Source: an uncultured Lachnoclostridium sp.
GTDB lineage: Bacteria > Bacillota > Clostridia > Lachnospirales > Lachnospiraceae
DNA length: 63,416 bases
Direction of reading: 5' to 3'
NCBI GenBank assembly: GCA_902464595.1
Contig: CABQJX010000005.1
Location: 1-63,416, forward strand
This document shows, piece after piece, positions 15,885 to 24,446 of this stretch. The position numbers and the translations under genes were made by a program. A model generated the notes under the pieces. The model was not told the DNA's origin. It did no database searches and saw only the letters and a program-made list of their open reading frames with translations. Each line of letters opens with the position of its first letter. Positions within the stretch are counted from its first letter, which is position 1.

Positions 15885-16577
15885 ATGTTAGGAATTATCG
15901 GAGCAATGGATGAGGAAGTGGCTAAGATTAAGGAGCAGCTGGATTTTGTTCAGGTGGAAAGACGGGCTGCTATGGATTTCTATAAGGGAACGCTGGGAGG
16001 AAAAGAGGTGGTTGTGGTCCGTTCTGGGATTGGGAAGGTAAATGCAGCTATGTGTACACAGATCCTGGCGGATGTATATCACGTGGAGGCTGTGGTCAAT
16101 ACAGGAATTGCAGGTTCCCTGAAGGATGAGATTGATATTGGGGATATTGTACTTTCGGAGGATGCAGTTCAGCATGACATGGATGCAACCGGCTTTGGCT
16201 ATCAGCCAGGACAGATTCCCAGAGTGGATGCGTTTGCATTTCGGGCAGATCAGCGCCTGATTGATCTGGCAAGAGAGTGCTGTACCAGAGTAAATCCCGA
16301 CATCCATACATTTGTAGGCCGGGTGGTAACAGGAGACCAGTTCATTTCAGATAAAAATAAGAAAAAATGGCTGAAAGAGACTTTTAAAGGATACTGTACG
16401 GAAATGGAAGGGGCAGCCATTGCGCAGGCATGCTACTTAAATTCAATTCCTTTTCTGATTGTGAGAGCTATTTCAGACAAAGCGGATGACAGTGCCAGCA
16501 TGGATTATCCCGCCTTTGAGGCTCAGGCTATTGTACACAGTGTGAATTTGCTGACAGAGATGGTGCGTTCTTTCTAA
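15885..16577 (+). CDS. mtnN: 5'-methylthioadenosine/S-adenosylhomocysteine nucleosidase
   Basis: Cleaves the N-glycosidic bond of MTA and SAH to free adenine, in methionine salvage and SAM recycling. The 230-residue protein begins MLGIIGAMDEEVAKI, has GIGKVNAAMCTQIL and NTGIAGSL for ribose/base contacts, and EMEGAAIAQAC with the catalytic Asp in FLIVRAISDKADDSA. ATG 15885 has AGGAGG six bases upstream; the frame extends 33 nt further but less plausibly. Confidence 0.93.
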   Translation: MLGIIGAMDEEVAKIKEQLDFVQVERRAAMDFYKGTLGGKEVVVVRSGIGKVNAAMCTQILADVYHVEAVVNTGIAGSLKDEIDIGDIVLSEDAVQHDMDATGFGYQPGQIPRVDAFAFRADQRLIDLARECCTRVNPDIHTFVGRVVTGDQFISDKNKKKWLKETFKGYCTEMEGAAIAQACYLNSIPFLIVRAISDKADDSASMDYPAFEAQAIVHSVNLLTEMVRSF

Positions 16578-16756
16578 AGCCCTTGATTTTCTGCGTTGCA
16601 GTGCCTGCCTGGGATAACAGGTATTTTCCTGTCCATTCCTGGACTGTTAAGAATAACAATAGGATAAAAGGCTGCCTTGAGAATCGTTTTTTAGGAGAAT
16701 TTGGCGAACGATTCTAGGGATTCTCAACTTCCCAAACAAAAAATGACCGCTATAAT
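16578..16756. other. Intergenic stretch with an inverted repeat before the RNA candidate
   Basis: AGAATCGTT (16680-16688) and AACGATTCT (16707-16715) form a 9-bp inverted repeat with an 18-nt spacer; a further GATTCTCA lies at 16719-16726. TATAAT at 16751-16756 has no good -35. No gene is seen. Confidence 0.4.
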
Positions 16757-16893
16757 AGACCCTATCGGGAGCCGCCTGACTGCAGGGGCGGATTTCAGAT
16801 AGAGCGGATCAGCCAGAGCGCCGAAAAGGAATGAAAAGCAGCTCCATACGGCCTGATCCGCTTGGGAGCGCTGAGTGGAAAGCGCTGGGGTCA
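16757..16893 (+). ncRNA. Candidate structured RNA / 5' leader with three hairpins
   Basis: Several helices nest without conflict. GACCC (16758-16762) with GGGTC (16888-16892) could close the element. CTATC/GATAG (16762-16766/16798-16802) encloses CCGCC/GGCGG. A perfect 10-bp helix pairs AGCGGATCAG (16803-16812) with CTGATCCGCT (16853-16862), with GAGC/GCTC inside. AGCGCT (16867-16872) pairs with AGCGCT (16881-16886). It lies 55 nt upstream of the membrane-protein gene, so it may be a regulatory leader or a separate small RNA. I do not recognise a riboswitch class. The TATAAT at 16751 would start transcription within the outer strand. Confidence 0.4.
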
Positions 16894-16947
16894 ATATTTC
16901 ATTTTAAAAGCGGAGGGAGATCCGTAAAGAAAGGGGAGCTTTTTATT

Positions 16948-17730
16948 ATGATGAATTTCTTACAAACAGGAAAGGCACTGTATGTGTTGGGTTTGATCTG
17001 CCTGGCAGGTGTGTTGGTCCGGCTGGCAGCAGGAAGCTTCTACAAACGACTGATCAGGGAGAGCGGGAATATGGCCCTGACAAAAAATCGGTATCTGCGG
17101 GAATTAAAGCAAAATGCAGAGGATACATACCGCTTAAATCAGGGAATGAGCAATACACATGTCTATCTGGAACGCCAAATGTACAGCCTGAAATCCTGGG
17201 GAATGTCTGTGAGGGCAATGGATAATCTGGCAGGCCAGTTTACCCTTCTCTGCTTTCTGACAGGAGGAGCCGCCGCTTTCTTGTCGTATTGGTATCGGAG
17301 TGATAACTATTATATTGTATTATATGGAACAAGCGGCATATTGACAGGTATGTTTACCATGATGATTGATTATGGCGTTAATCTGGAATCAAGAAAGCAT
17401 CAGCTTTTGACTTGCATTCAGGATTATCTGGAAAATGTAATGTGGCCGCGCATGGAGCGGGAAGGGGAAAATGGGTATGCTCCCGCAGCAGCAGAGGAGG
17501 AGGAACGCAGGGATAGGAAAGAAAATCTTTCCCCCCGCCCTGTTGGAAGAGAACGCCGGGCTTCTGGAAGGAGAAGCTTAGATCAGACAGCTGCTGCCAG
17601 GGATGGAGCTGTCAGAGAAAACGTATCAGGAGAGGATCGTGGAATTATCTCAAAGGACAGCTGGGTTCAGGATTTGAATCCGGATCAAAAACGGATGTTA
17701 GGGGAGCTGTTAAAGGAATTTATTTCCTGA
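16948..17730 (+). CDS. Conserved membrane protein of unknown function
   Basis: A 260-residue protein with an N-terminal helix (about 10-28), a charged cytoplasmic or coiled segment and two further helices (about 88-105 and 113-133), then a hydrophilic Arg/Glu-rich tail of about 100 residues ending LNPDQKRMLGELLKEFIS. I do not recognise a family. The start is ATG 16948 or 16951, after AAAGGGGAG. It follows the RNA candidate and precedes pgi, but a promoter before pgi suggests separate transcription. Confidence 0.65.
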   Translation: MMNFLQTGKALYVLGLICLAGVLVRLAAGSFYKRLIRESGNMALTKNRYLRELKQNAEDTYRLNQGMSNTHVYLERQMYSLKSWGMSVRAMDNLAGQFTLLCFLTGGAAAFLSYWYRSDNYYIVLYGTSGILTGMFTMMIDYGVNLESRKHQLLTCIQDYLENVMWPRMEREGENGYAPAAAEEEERRDRKENLSPRPVGRERRASGRRSLDQTAAARDGAVRENVSGEDRGIISKDSWVQDLNPDQKRMLGELLKEFIS

Positions 17731-17756
17731 CAATAATAGTATTGTAAGGGGAATTG

Positions 17757-17765
17757 TGATATAAT
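17757..17765 (+). promoter_or_regulatory. Extended -10 promoter for pgi
   Basis: TGATATAAT forms an extended -10 (TGnTATAAT) 124 nt before the pgi ATG. The -35 region at 17 bp (AGTATT) is weak, which is usual for extended -10 promoters. Confidence 0.5.
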
Positions 17766-17888
17766 GAGCCTTAGCAGGCCAAAGCAAATCGTTTGTACGG
17801 CTGAGCGGATATGAAAAATGAAACGGTCATGGATGAAGACTTTAGTGGGAAGTTGGTTCATGAACATAAGAAAAGGAGAGCGGGAGAT

Positions 17889-19238
17889 ATGGGAAAGGAA
17901 GTTACGTTTGATTATTCCAGGGCAGCAGGATTTGTTTCTGAAGAGGAAATGGCCAACCTGAAGAGCACGGTTATGGGTGCAAAGGAAACCTTATTAGGAA
18001 AAACAGGAGCAGGAAACGATTTTCTGGGATGGATCGATCTTCCGGTTGATTATGATAAGGATGAATTTGCACGGATTAAGAAGGCAGCGGAGAAAATCCA
18101 GAATGATTCGGACGTTCTGCTGGTAGTGGGGATCGGCGGTTCCTATCTTGGCGCAAGAGCAGCCATTGAATTTTTATCTCACAGCTTTTATAATGTGCTG
18201 CCAAAGAGCGTACGCAAGACACCAGAGATTTATTTTGTAGGAAACAGCATCAGCAGCAAATACATCCATGATTTGAAGCAGGTTTTAGAGGGTAAAGATT
18301 TCTCTGTAAATATCATTTCCAAGTCAGGAACCACGACAGAACCAGCTATCGCTTTCCGGGTATTTAAGGAAATGCTGATTGAAAAATATGGAAAAGAGGA
18401 GGCCAATAAGCGTATTTATGCCACTACCGATAAGGCTAAGGGTGCATTGAAGGCCCTGGCTGATGAGGAGGGCTATGAAGAATTTGTTGTGCCGGATGAT
18501 GTAGGGGGACGTTTTTCTGTCCTGACTGCAGTGGGACTTCTTCCAATCGCGGTGAGCGGAGCGGATATTGATCAGTTAATGGCAGGAGCTGCATCCGGAC
18601 GGAAAAAAGCGTTGGAAGCTCCCTATGAATCCAACGGCGCGCTTCAGTATGCGGCTGTACGCAATATTCTTCACCGCAAGGGAAAAAATGTGGAGATCGT
18701 TGCTAATTATGAACCAAGCCTTCACTATGTTTCTGAGTGGTGGAAGCAGCTGTTTGGTGAGAGCGAGGGAAAGGATCAGAGGGGTATTTTCCCGGCGGCA
18801 GTGGATCTGACCACAGATCTTCATTCCATGGGCCAGTTTATTCAGGATGGTTCACGCATTATGTTTGAGACCGTTCTGAATGTGGAGGAGTCTCCCGCAG
18901 AGATTCTTTTAAATAAAGAGGATGTGGATACGGATGGAATGAATTATCTGGCCGGAAAGAGTGTGGATTTTGTAAATAAGAGTGCAATGAACGGTACGAT
19001 TTTAGCGCATACGGACGGCAGCGTTCCCAATCTTATGGTAAAGATTCCGGAGCAGAATGAATTTTATCTGGGAGAATTGTTCTACTTCTTTGAGTTTGCA
19101 TGCGGCATCAGCGGTTATATTTTGGGCGTAAATCCATTTAACCAGCCAGGGGTGGAGAGCTACAAGAAAAATATGTTTGCTTTATTAGGAAAGCCAGGTT
19201 ATGAGGCTCAGAGAGAGGAGCTTTTAAAGAGGCTGTAG
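17889..19238 (+). CDS. pgi: Glucose-6-phosphate isomerase
   Basis: Interconverts glucose-6-phosphate and fructose-6-phosphate in glycolysis. The 449-residue protein shows the phosphate loops VVGIGGSYLGARAA and ISKSGTTTEPAIAFR, PDDVGGRFSVLTAVGLLP, ESEGKDQRGIFP and C-terminal NPFNQPGVESYKKN, all matching the short Firmicutes form. ATG 17889 is chosen for the AGGAG-type site upstream and the family start (MGKEVTFDYS); a 26-codon extension to 17811 has no support. It ends at a strong terminator. Confidence 0.97.
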   Translation: MGKEVTFDYSRAAGFVSEEEMANLKSTVMGAKETLLGKTGAGNDFLGWIDLPVDYDKDEFARIKKAAEKIQNDSDVLLVVGIGGSYLGARAAIEFLSHSFYNVLPKSVRKTPEIYFVGNSISSKYIHDLKQVLEGKDFSVNIISKSGTTTEPAIAFRVFKEMLIEKYGKEEANKRIYATTDKAKGALKALADEEGYEEFVVPDDVGGRFSVLTAVGLLPIAVSGADIDQLMAGAASGRKKALEAPYESNGALQYAAVRNILHRKGKNVEIVANYEPSLHYVSEWWKQLFGESEGKDQRGIFPAAVDLTTDLHSMGQFIQDGSRIMFETVLNVEESPAEILLNKEDVDTDGMNYLAGKSVDFVNKSAMNGTILAHTDGSVPNLMVKIPEQNEFYLGELFYFFEFACGISGYILGVNPFNQPGVESYKKNMFALLGKPGYEAQREELLKRL

Positions 19239-19297
19239 GGTTTGTTTTTCAGCGTATTTTGTCTTTCCGCAGCAAAGCAGTGATCATACAGATCAGC

Positions 19298-19344
19298 AAA
19301 AGGGCCGTCCTACTGAAAACATGGATCAGTAGGGCGGCTTTTCG
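19298..19344 (+). terminator. Intrinsic terminator of pgi
   Basis: GCCGTCCTACTGA on the left arm pairs with TCAGTAGGGCGGC on the right (one G-T pair) with a 9-nt loop, then TTTT. It lies about 60-105 bases after the pgi stop. Confidence 0.8.
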
Positions 19345-19495
19345 ATTATGACTCTCTGCGAGAACATGCTTCAGGAGTGAAGGGGCTTCTTTTGCGGAGA
19401 AAAACGTACAATAGGACTGGGAATGTTATTGTTTACGGGACTGCCAGGAGCAGTAACCGTTTACTGAAAATGAGGAAACTCAACTGGAGATTTTA

Positions 19496-19524
19496 TTGAC
19501 TTTTTATAAGCATAAGCTTAAAAT
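19496..19524 (+). promoter_or_regulatory. Sigma-A type promoter for the zinc-ribbon gene
   Basis: TTGACT (19496-19501), a 17-bp spacer and TAAAAT (19519-19524) give a near-consensus promoter about 95 nt before the ATG at 19621. Confidence 0.75.
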
Positions 19525-19620
19525 TAAGGAAAAAGTACAAATGTTTCGTTCTGTCCCAAAATATTTGCTGGAGTGGGAGAGTTGAGAAAGAACTGTACGT
19601 ACAGAAAGGAAAAAGGGGAA

Positions 19621-20739
19621 ATGAGTGAAAAACAGATCAACCAAAAGACAGAGTCCATCTTTAAGGTAAAGAATGTATTGAGGGCATTAGCCTTTCTTGG
19701 GATCATTTTTGTGTTTTGTCCTTCTTTCTTGGTCTCCTGTTCCGGACAGGATATTAAGGTAAGCGCAATGACAGCAATACAGGGAATGACCGTCTACGGA
19801 GAGCGGATTGTGGATCCATATCCCATCATGCTGATAACCTTGTTGGCTCCCGCAGAGATCCTGTTTTTGCTGTTTAAGGCAAGAGCAGACGAAAAGAAGA
19901 CAGCAGCGATGATTTTTGCAGGTACAGCAGTTAATTTTATACTTTGGCTTGTTTTTAGATGGGTGGTTAAGAGGGCTGCTGAGGAAAGCTATTTTGATTA
20001 TCAGGCGACCGTATGGTTTATGATCAATATAGTGGGATTGATCGCGATCCTTGTGATCTCAGCTATGATCCTGGCAGGTAAGCTGCATTTAGAAATGGAA
20101 CTTATATCTGCAGCATCAGGGGGAGATACCCATGAGGTATTAAATCAGATGTCAGCAGCAGTGAATCAGATGTCCAGTACCGTGACACAGCTTGCAGGAA
20201 ATGTAGCAACAAACATGGGAACGAAGATTGCGAGAGAGCAGGCCAAAAAGAATGCGATTGGATTTTGTTCTAAATGCGGAAGCCCGATCACATACGGAAG
20301 TAAGTTCTGTACCTCCTGTGGAACCCCTGTGCCGGAAAGCATGATCGCAGAGGCAGAGGCGGCAATGGAAGCTCAGAGAAGAGCAGCAGAGGAGGCTCAG
20401 AGAAGGGCAGCGGAGGAAGTCCAGAGAAGAGCAGCAGAGGAGGCTCAGAGAAGGGCAGCGGAGGAAGCCCAGAGAAGGGCAGCGGAGGAAGCACAGAGAA
20501 GGGCGATGGAGAGTTCCGCTGAAGCTTCGGCCGAGGAGGTTCAGAGAAAGGCAGCGGAGGAAGCTGCCAGAAAGGTAGTAGAGGAAGCCGCCAGAAAGGT
20601 GGCGGAGGAGACCGCAAGAAAGCAGACAGAGCAGTTGGAAAGCCAGGGGATAAAAACAGCGTTTTTCTGTCAGCAGTGTGGAGCCAAGCTAAGTCCTAAC
20701 GCCAGATTTTGTGAGTTCTGCGGGGCTAAGGTAAAATAG
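19621..20739 (+). CDS. Membrane protein with two zinc ribbons and an AQRRAAEE coiled-coil repeat
   Basis: A 372-residue protein of unknown function. Membrane helices lie near residues 18-38, 65-80, 98-115 and 135-158. Then come a zinc ribbon (FCSKCGSPITYGSKFCTSCG, near 218-237), six copies of an 8-residue AQRRAAEE repeat forming a long charged helix, a degenerate A(A/S)RK repeat, and a second zinc ribbon at the C-terminus (FFCQQCGAKLSPNARFCEFCG). ATG 19621 follows AAAGGGGAAA. The next gene also starts with a zinc ribbon, so the two may work together. The helix may bridge or multimerise the protein. Confidence 0.75.
   Translation: MSEKQINQKTESIFKVKNVLRALAFLGIIFVFCPSFLVSCSGQDIKVSAMTAIQGMTVYGERIVDPYPIMLITLLAPAEILFLLFKARADEKKTAAMIFAGTAVNFILWLVFRWVVKRAAEESYFDYQATVWFMINIVGLIAILVISAMILAGKLHLEMELISAASGGDTHEVLNQMSAAVNQMSSTVTQLAGNVATNMGTKIAREQAKKNAIGFCSKCGSPITYGSKFCTSCGTPVPESMIAEAEAAMEAQRRAAEEAQRRAAEEVQRRAAEEAQRRAAEEAQRRAAEEAQRRAMESSAEASAEEVQRKAAEEAARKVVEEAARKVAEETARKQTEQLESQGIKTAFFCQQCGAKLSPNARFCEFCGAKVK
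20371..20514 (+). repeat. Six 24-nt tandem repeats encoding AQRRAAEE
   Basis: Six near-identical 24-nt units (GCTCAGAGAAGAGCAGCAGAG-type) alternate two variants (AGAGCAGCAGAGGAG and AGGGCAGCGGAGGAA), a pattern produced by recent duplication of a 48-nt pair. Degenerate copies follow to about 20620. Confidence 0.85.
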
Positions 20740-20835
20740 GATACGAAAAAGCTATAGAAAGTTTTTACGAGGATCCGATAGAATCTATGAGAATCAAAGG
20801 GATTTTCATATTTGCTGTACGAGGGAGGAACGAGT

Positions 20836-22560
20836 ATGTTTTGTGAAAATTGCGGAACAGAAAATGACAACAGTGCAAAATTCTGCAGAGGATGCGGAAA
20901 GCCATTAACTGGAGGCAGCCAGGGAAAGAAAACGATCTTGCCGGAAAATGATCAAAACAGAGAAGCGCAAAGAGGTGCTGCTCCCATGTTTGATCAAAAA
21001 GCAGGACAGGCAGCTGAAAAAATAAAACAAATCCCAAAGGGAGCCCTTATTGGAGCAGGCGTTGGGATTGTAGCGCTCATTGCTGTGATCGGTATTGCAG
21101 TGAGTGGAGGAAAAACCATTCATATGGATAAATATCTTACAGTGGAAACCACAGGATATGATGGATACGGCAGAGCCAGCGTTTCAATTGACTGGGATGC
21201 GATTGAAGAAAAATATGGAAAGAAGCTGACATTTACAAACGCAGCAAGGAAGGAATACGGCGGTTTTACAAAGATGATGTCTCCAGTCGATGTAATACAG
21301 GAGCATGTCAGTGTGGAATTGGATACATACAGCGGTCTTTCCAATGGAGATGAGATTGCATATGCCTGGGAGGTAGACGAGGAGATTTCAGATCTGGTTA
21401 AATGCAAAGTCAAATATAAAGACAGTTCTATTTCTGTATCCGGGTTGGAGGAAATAGGAACGTTTGATGGATTTGCCGGCTTGGAAGTGGAGTTTACAGG
21501 AATTGCTCCAAATGGAAAAGCGAATCTGAATTATACGGGTTCTGATATGAATTATTCTGATTTTCAGTGCGATAAGACAAGCGGCCTTTCTAATGGGGAC
21601 ACAGTTACAGTGACCATTGATGAAGATAGGATCGAATCCTATGCGGAACAGTTTGGAAAGGTTCCTGAAATTTTGGAGAAGGAATATCAGGTTCAGGGGC
21701 TTGAGAGTTATCTGGCAAAGTTAGATGAGATTGATGATGCTTCCCTGGCTTCCATGCAGCAGCAGGCCTCTGATGAGTACAATGCTTATGCGGCGAAGAA
21801 TTGGGGAGAAGGAGAGATACTGGAAAGCTTTACCTACCTGGGGGATTATCTGCTGACTGCAAAAGAGGGAAATGACAATTATTTATTCCTGGTTTACAAG
21901 GCCAGAGTGAAGAATTATTATTCTTATGAAGGCCGCACCTATGACCAGCCGAATGACATTTATTGGTATATCCGGTTCGAGGATCTGATGGTAGGGGCAG
22001 ATGGATCTACCCTTGTGGACCTCAATGATTATAAGACGCCTAATGACAGAATAACCATTGAAACCGGCATCAGCAGCGGCTGGTTCAGCACAAAAAAATG
22101 GTATTATTATGGTTATCAGACCTTAGCTGATCTGTATAAGAATGTGGTAACAGCTAATCTGAATGCATATAATCACCAGGATAATGTAAATGAAGGCGCA
22201 GCACCTCAGGCGGCCCCAGCAGCAGCTCCGGCCCCTGCGCAGGGGGCAGCCGCCAGCGAGAGTGCAGCGGCAGCGATGAACGGAACAGGATGGATTTTTG
22301 CAAACAGCGGGACAGAGCTTCTTACAAGAGCGAATTTGGAGGGCTTGACGGCAGAGCAGTGTAAGATTGCCAGAAATGAGATTTATGCCCGCCACGGAAG
22401 GAAATTTAACGATGCGGCTTTACAGGCTCATTTTGATGCTTGTCCATGGTATCAGGGGACGATTGAGGCGAATGCCTTTAAGGAATCGGATTTGAATGAA
22501 GTGGAGCTGGCTAATCGGGATCTGATCGTAGCCTATGAAACAGAAATGGGATACCGGTAA
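20836..22560 (+). CDS. Zinc-ribbon membrane protein with C-terminal YARHG domain
   Basis: A 574-residue protein: N-terminal zinc ribbon (FCENCGTENDNSAKFCRGCG), a basic linker, one transmembrane helix (LIGAGVGIVALIAVIGIAVSG, near 70-92), then a large extracytoplasmic region with two similar beta-rich domains (each has a GLSNGDxI/VT segment, near 165 and 250), an Ala/Pro linker and a YARHG domain (CKIARNEIYARHGRKFNDAALQAHF...CPWYQGTI). YARHG domains are extracellular and of unknown role. ATG 20836 follows GAGGGAGGA. The zinc ribbon would be cytoplasmic. Probably an envelope sensor or scaffold. Confidence 0.82.
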   Translation: MFCENCGTENDNSAKFCRGCGKPLTGGSQGKKTILPENDQNREAQRGAAPMFDQKAGQAAEKIKQIPKGALIGAGVGIVALIAVIGIAVSGGKTIHMDKYLTVETTGYDGYGRASVSIDWDAIEEKYGKKLTFTNAARKEYGGFTKMMSPVDVIQEHVSVELDTYSGLSNGDEIAYAWEVDEEISDLVKCKVKYKDSSISVSGLEEIGTFDGFAGLEVEFTGIAPNGKANLNYTGSDMNYSDFQCDKTSGLSNGDTVTVTIDEDRIESYAEQFGKVPEILEKEYQVQGLESYLAKLDEIDDASLASMQQQASDEYNAYAAKNWGEGEILESFTYLGDYLLTAKEGNDNYLFLVYKARVKNYYSYEGRTYDQPNDIYWYIRFEDLMVGADGSTLVDLNDYKTPNDRITIETGISSGWFSTKKWYYYGYQTLADLYKNVVTANLNAYNHQDNVNEGAAPQAAPAAAPAPAQGAAASESAAAAMNGTGWIFANSGTELLTRANLEGLTAEQCKIARNEIYARHGRKFNDAALQAHFDACPWYQGTIEANAFKESDLNEVELANRDLIVAYETEMGYR

Positions 22561-22654
22561 AGCAAACCGGTAAATTGATACAATTTAAAATAAATCTGTG
22601 GAACCTATAAAGGGTCTGAAAAGACAGATCATGGGATAGGATTGGTACACAGTG

Positions 22655-22695
22655 ATAAGGCGGCATCTTCCGGAAATGGGAGGATGCCGCCTTAT
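22655..22695 (+). terminator. Hairpin after the YARHG gene
   Basis: ATAAGGCGGCATC (22655-22667) pairs perfectly with GATGCCGCCTTAT (22683-22695). No strong T-run follows. Confidence 0.6.
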
Positions 22696-22815
22696 GTATA
22701 TTCAGAGAAAACATGATTCTTTAATATATTCAATTATTTCTGATACAGAACAGTCTAAGAGGCTGCCTCTGCTTTGAAGTGTTGTATTTCAGAACGCTGT
22801 ATTTTGAACGGGAGA

Positions 22816-22864
22816 GGGCCCCAGTCCCATAGAATAAAAAATCTATGGGCTGGGGCCCGTTTTT
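22816..22864 (+). terminator. Strong intrinsic terminator before the liv operon
   Basis: GGGCCCCAG...CCATAGA pairs with TCTATGG...CTGGGGCCC (one bulged base) around an A-rich loop, followed by GTTTTTAT. It insulates the liv operon from upstream transcription. Confidence 0.85.
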
Positions 22865-22924
22865 ATATTTCATAATAGATGGTTGAAATGGAAGGGGGAA
22901 AAGGTATTTGGTTTCTTTTAAAAT

Positions 22925-22945
22925 TTTCAATGTTTCACATTGAAA
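22925..22945. promoter_or_regulatory. Perfect inverted repeat upstream of the liv operon
   Basis: TTTCAATGT-TTC-ACATTGAAA has 9-bp arms and lies about 115-130 bp upstream of the -35 box. Partial copies TGTTTCA (near 23119) and TGAAACA (near 23166) occur in the leader. It is a likely binding site for a dimeric regulator; which one is not known. Confidence 0.5.
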
Positions 22946-23057
22946 CATATCAAAAAATATTGTTGTTGAATCTGCTATAGAAAGCTTGCATTATACATAT
23001 TATACATATATTAAAAGGATAATATCGACGAAAATGTATATAATGCACAAAAATGAG

Positions 23058-23086
23058 TTGTACGAAGTAAAAACCAATGCTATAAT
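23058..23086 (+). promoter_or_regulatory. Sigma-A type promoter of the liv-dha operon
   Basis: TTGTAC (23058-23063), a 17-bp spacer and a perfect TATAAT (23081-23086). The predicted leader is about 125 nt. Confidence 0.8.
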
Positions 23087-23219
23087 TTAAACATAAGTCA
23101 ACAGAAAAGCTTATCTCGGTGTTTCAGGATCTGTAAAGATTTGTGAAAACAATTCTGTAAAGAAATGAAACATCAGGAGATAAAAATAATAAAAACACAA
23201 AGAAAGAAGGACGAATATT

Positions 23220-24407
23220 ATGAAAAAAAGAGCAATCAGTTTCATGTTGGCAGCAGCTATGACAGCAGCTCTGGTAAGCGGATGCGGTTCCGCTCCAAAG
23301 GCAGAGAGCGCAGGCGCGGCGGCAGGTTCTGAGGCTTCCGGTTCCAAAGGAGCTTCCGGGGAGACGATTCAGATTGCAGTAGCAGGCCCCATGACAGGAG
23401 ATAATTCTGAGTACGGAATTGGATTTACCAATGCGGCTAATCTGATGGCAGAGCAGTGGAACGCAGAGGGCGGTGTTCTTGGAAAGCAGGTTGAGATTGT
23501 TCCTTACGATGACAAGAATACATCTGAGGAGGCTACTACGATTGCTCAGAAAATCGTATCCGACAAAAAAGTAGCAGGAGTGATCGGTCATTTCGCGTCA
23601 GGTGTCTGTATGACGGCTGCTCCTATTTACCAGGAAAATAAGATCATTGAAATATCTCCTTCCTCCTCCCATCCCGATTATGCAGGCATTGGAGATTATA
23701 TTTTCAGAAATAATACGGTTATCTCCAAAGAGGCCTCAGCAGGCGTTGATATTGCCATCAACGATATGGGAAAGAAGAATATTGGTATTATCTCTATTAT
23801 GACAGATTGGGGAACCAACACCTCCCAAATTGTAAAACAGCTTATTGAGGAGAGCGGAAATGCGGATGTCAAGGTTGTGGCCCATGAGGAGGTCATGGAG
23901 GGATCGGATGACTATTCACCGGCGATCACAAAGTTAAACGAAGCAGGGGCAGATGTGGTGATCTGCTGCGGTATGTACAACCTGGTAGCGCCTGTGGCAA
24001 AGCAGTATAAGCAGATCAATCCGGATATTGCTATTGTGGGCTTCTCCAATGCTTACAGCCAGCAGCTCATTGAGCTTGGCGGCGATGCAGTGGAGGGCGT
24101 GTGCTTCCCTGTTATCTTCTTCTCTGAGTCTGATGATGAGAACGTTAAGTCTTATGTAGAGACTTACACAGAGAAATTTGGTTCTGCCCCATCTGCTCTG
24201 ACTTCTCAGGCTTATGACTCAGTAGGTATGCTGCTGACAGCGATTAAGGAAGCCGGAACTACCGATTCTGAAGCAGTAAAGAGTAAGCTGTATGAGATTG
24301 ATTATAAGGGTGTGACCGGAGATACGAAGTTTGATGAGAATGGTGACGTAGATAAGGAATTTGTAAAGGTTACTATTAAGGACGGAAAGTTTGTAAAGAT
24401 GAATTAG
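23220..24407 (+). CDS. livJ: Liv-type ABC importer, substrate-binding lipoprotein
   Basis: A 395-residue periplasmic-binding protein fixed to the outer face of the membrane as a lipoprotein (lipobox LVSGC at about 20-24), with a Ser/Gly/Ala linker. The LivJ/LivK-type fold is shown by IQIAVAGPMTGDNSEYGIGF, AEQWNAEGGVLGKQVEIVPYDDKNTSEEATTIAQKIVSD and GHFASGVCMTAAPIYQ. The family binds branched-chain amino acids, but also amides, urea and other small polar solutes, so the ligand is open. It heads the five-gene importer and is probably induced by the nearby regulator. Confidence 0.88.
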   Translation: MKKRAISFMLAAAMTAALVSGCGSAPKAESAGAAAGSEASGSKGASGETIQIAVAGPMTGDNSEYGIGFTNAANLMAEQWNAEGGVLGKQVEIVPYDDKNTSEEATTIAQKIVSDKKVAGVIGHFASGVCMTAAPIYQENKIIEISPSSSHPDYAGIGDYIFRNNTVISKEASAGVDIAINDMGKKNIGIISIMTDWGTNTSQIVKQLIEESGNADVKVVAHEEVMEGSDDYSPAITKLNEAGADVVICCGMYNLVAPVAKQYKQINPDIAIVGFSNAYSQQLIELGGDAVEGVCFPVIFFSESDDENVKSYVETYTEKFGSAPSALTSQAYDSVGMLLTAIKEAGTTDSEAVKSKLYEIDYKGVTGDTKFDENGDVDKEFVKVTIKDGKFVKMN

Positions 24408-24446
24408 TACATAGCCGTACTCTAATCAGGTAAGAAAGGACAGCTC

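Noticed and set aside
16757..16893. TPP riboswitch, SRP RNA or 6S RNA
   Set aside because: CCTGAT occurs as part of the long helix, but the other TPP conserved blocks are missing; the SRP tetraloop domain and 6S bubble are also not seen.
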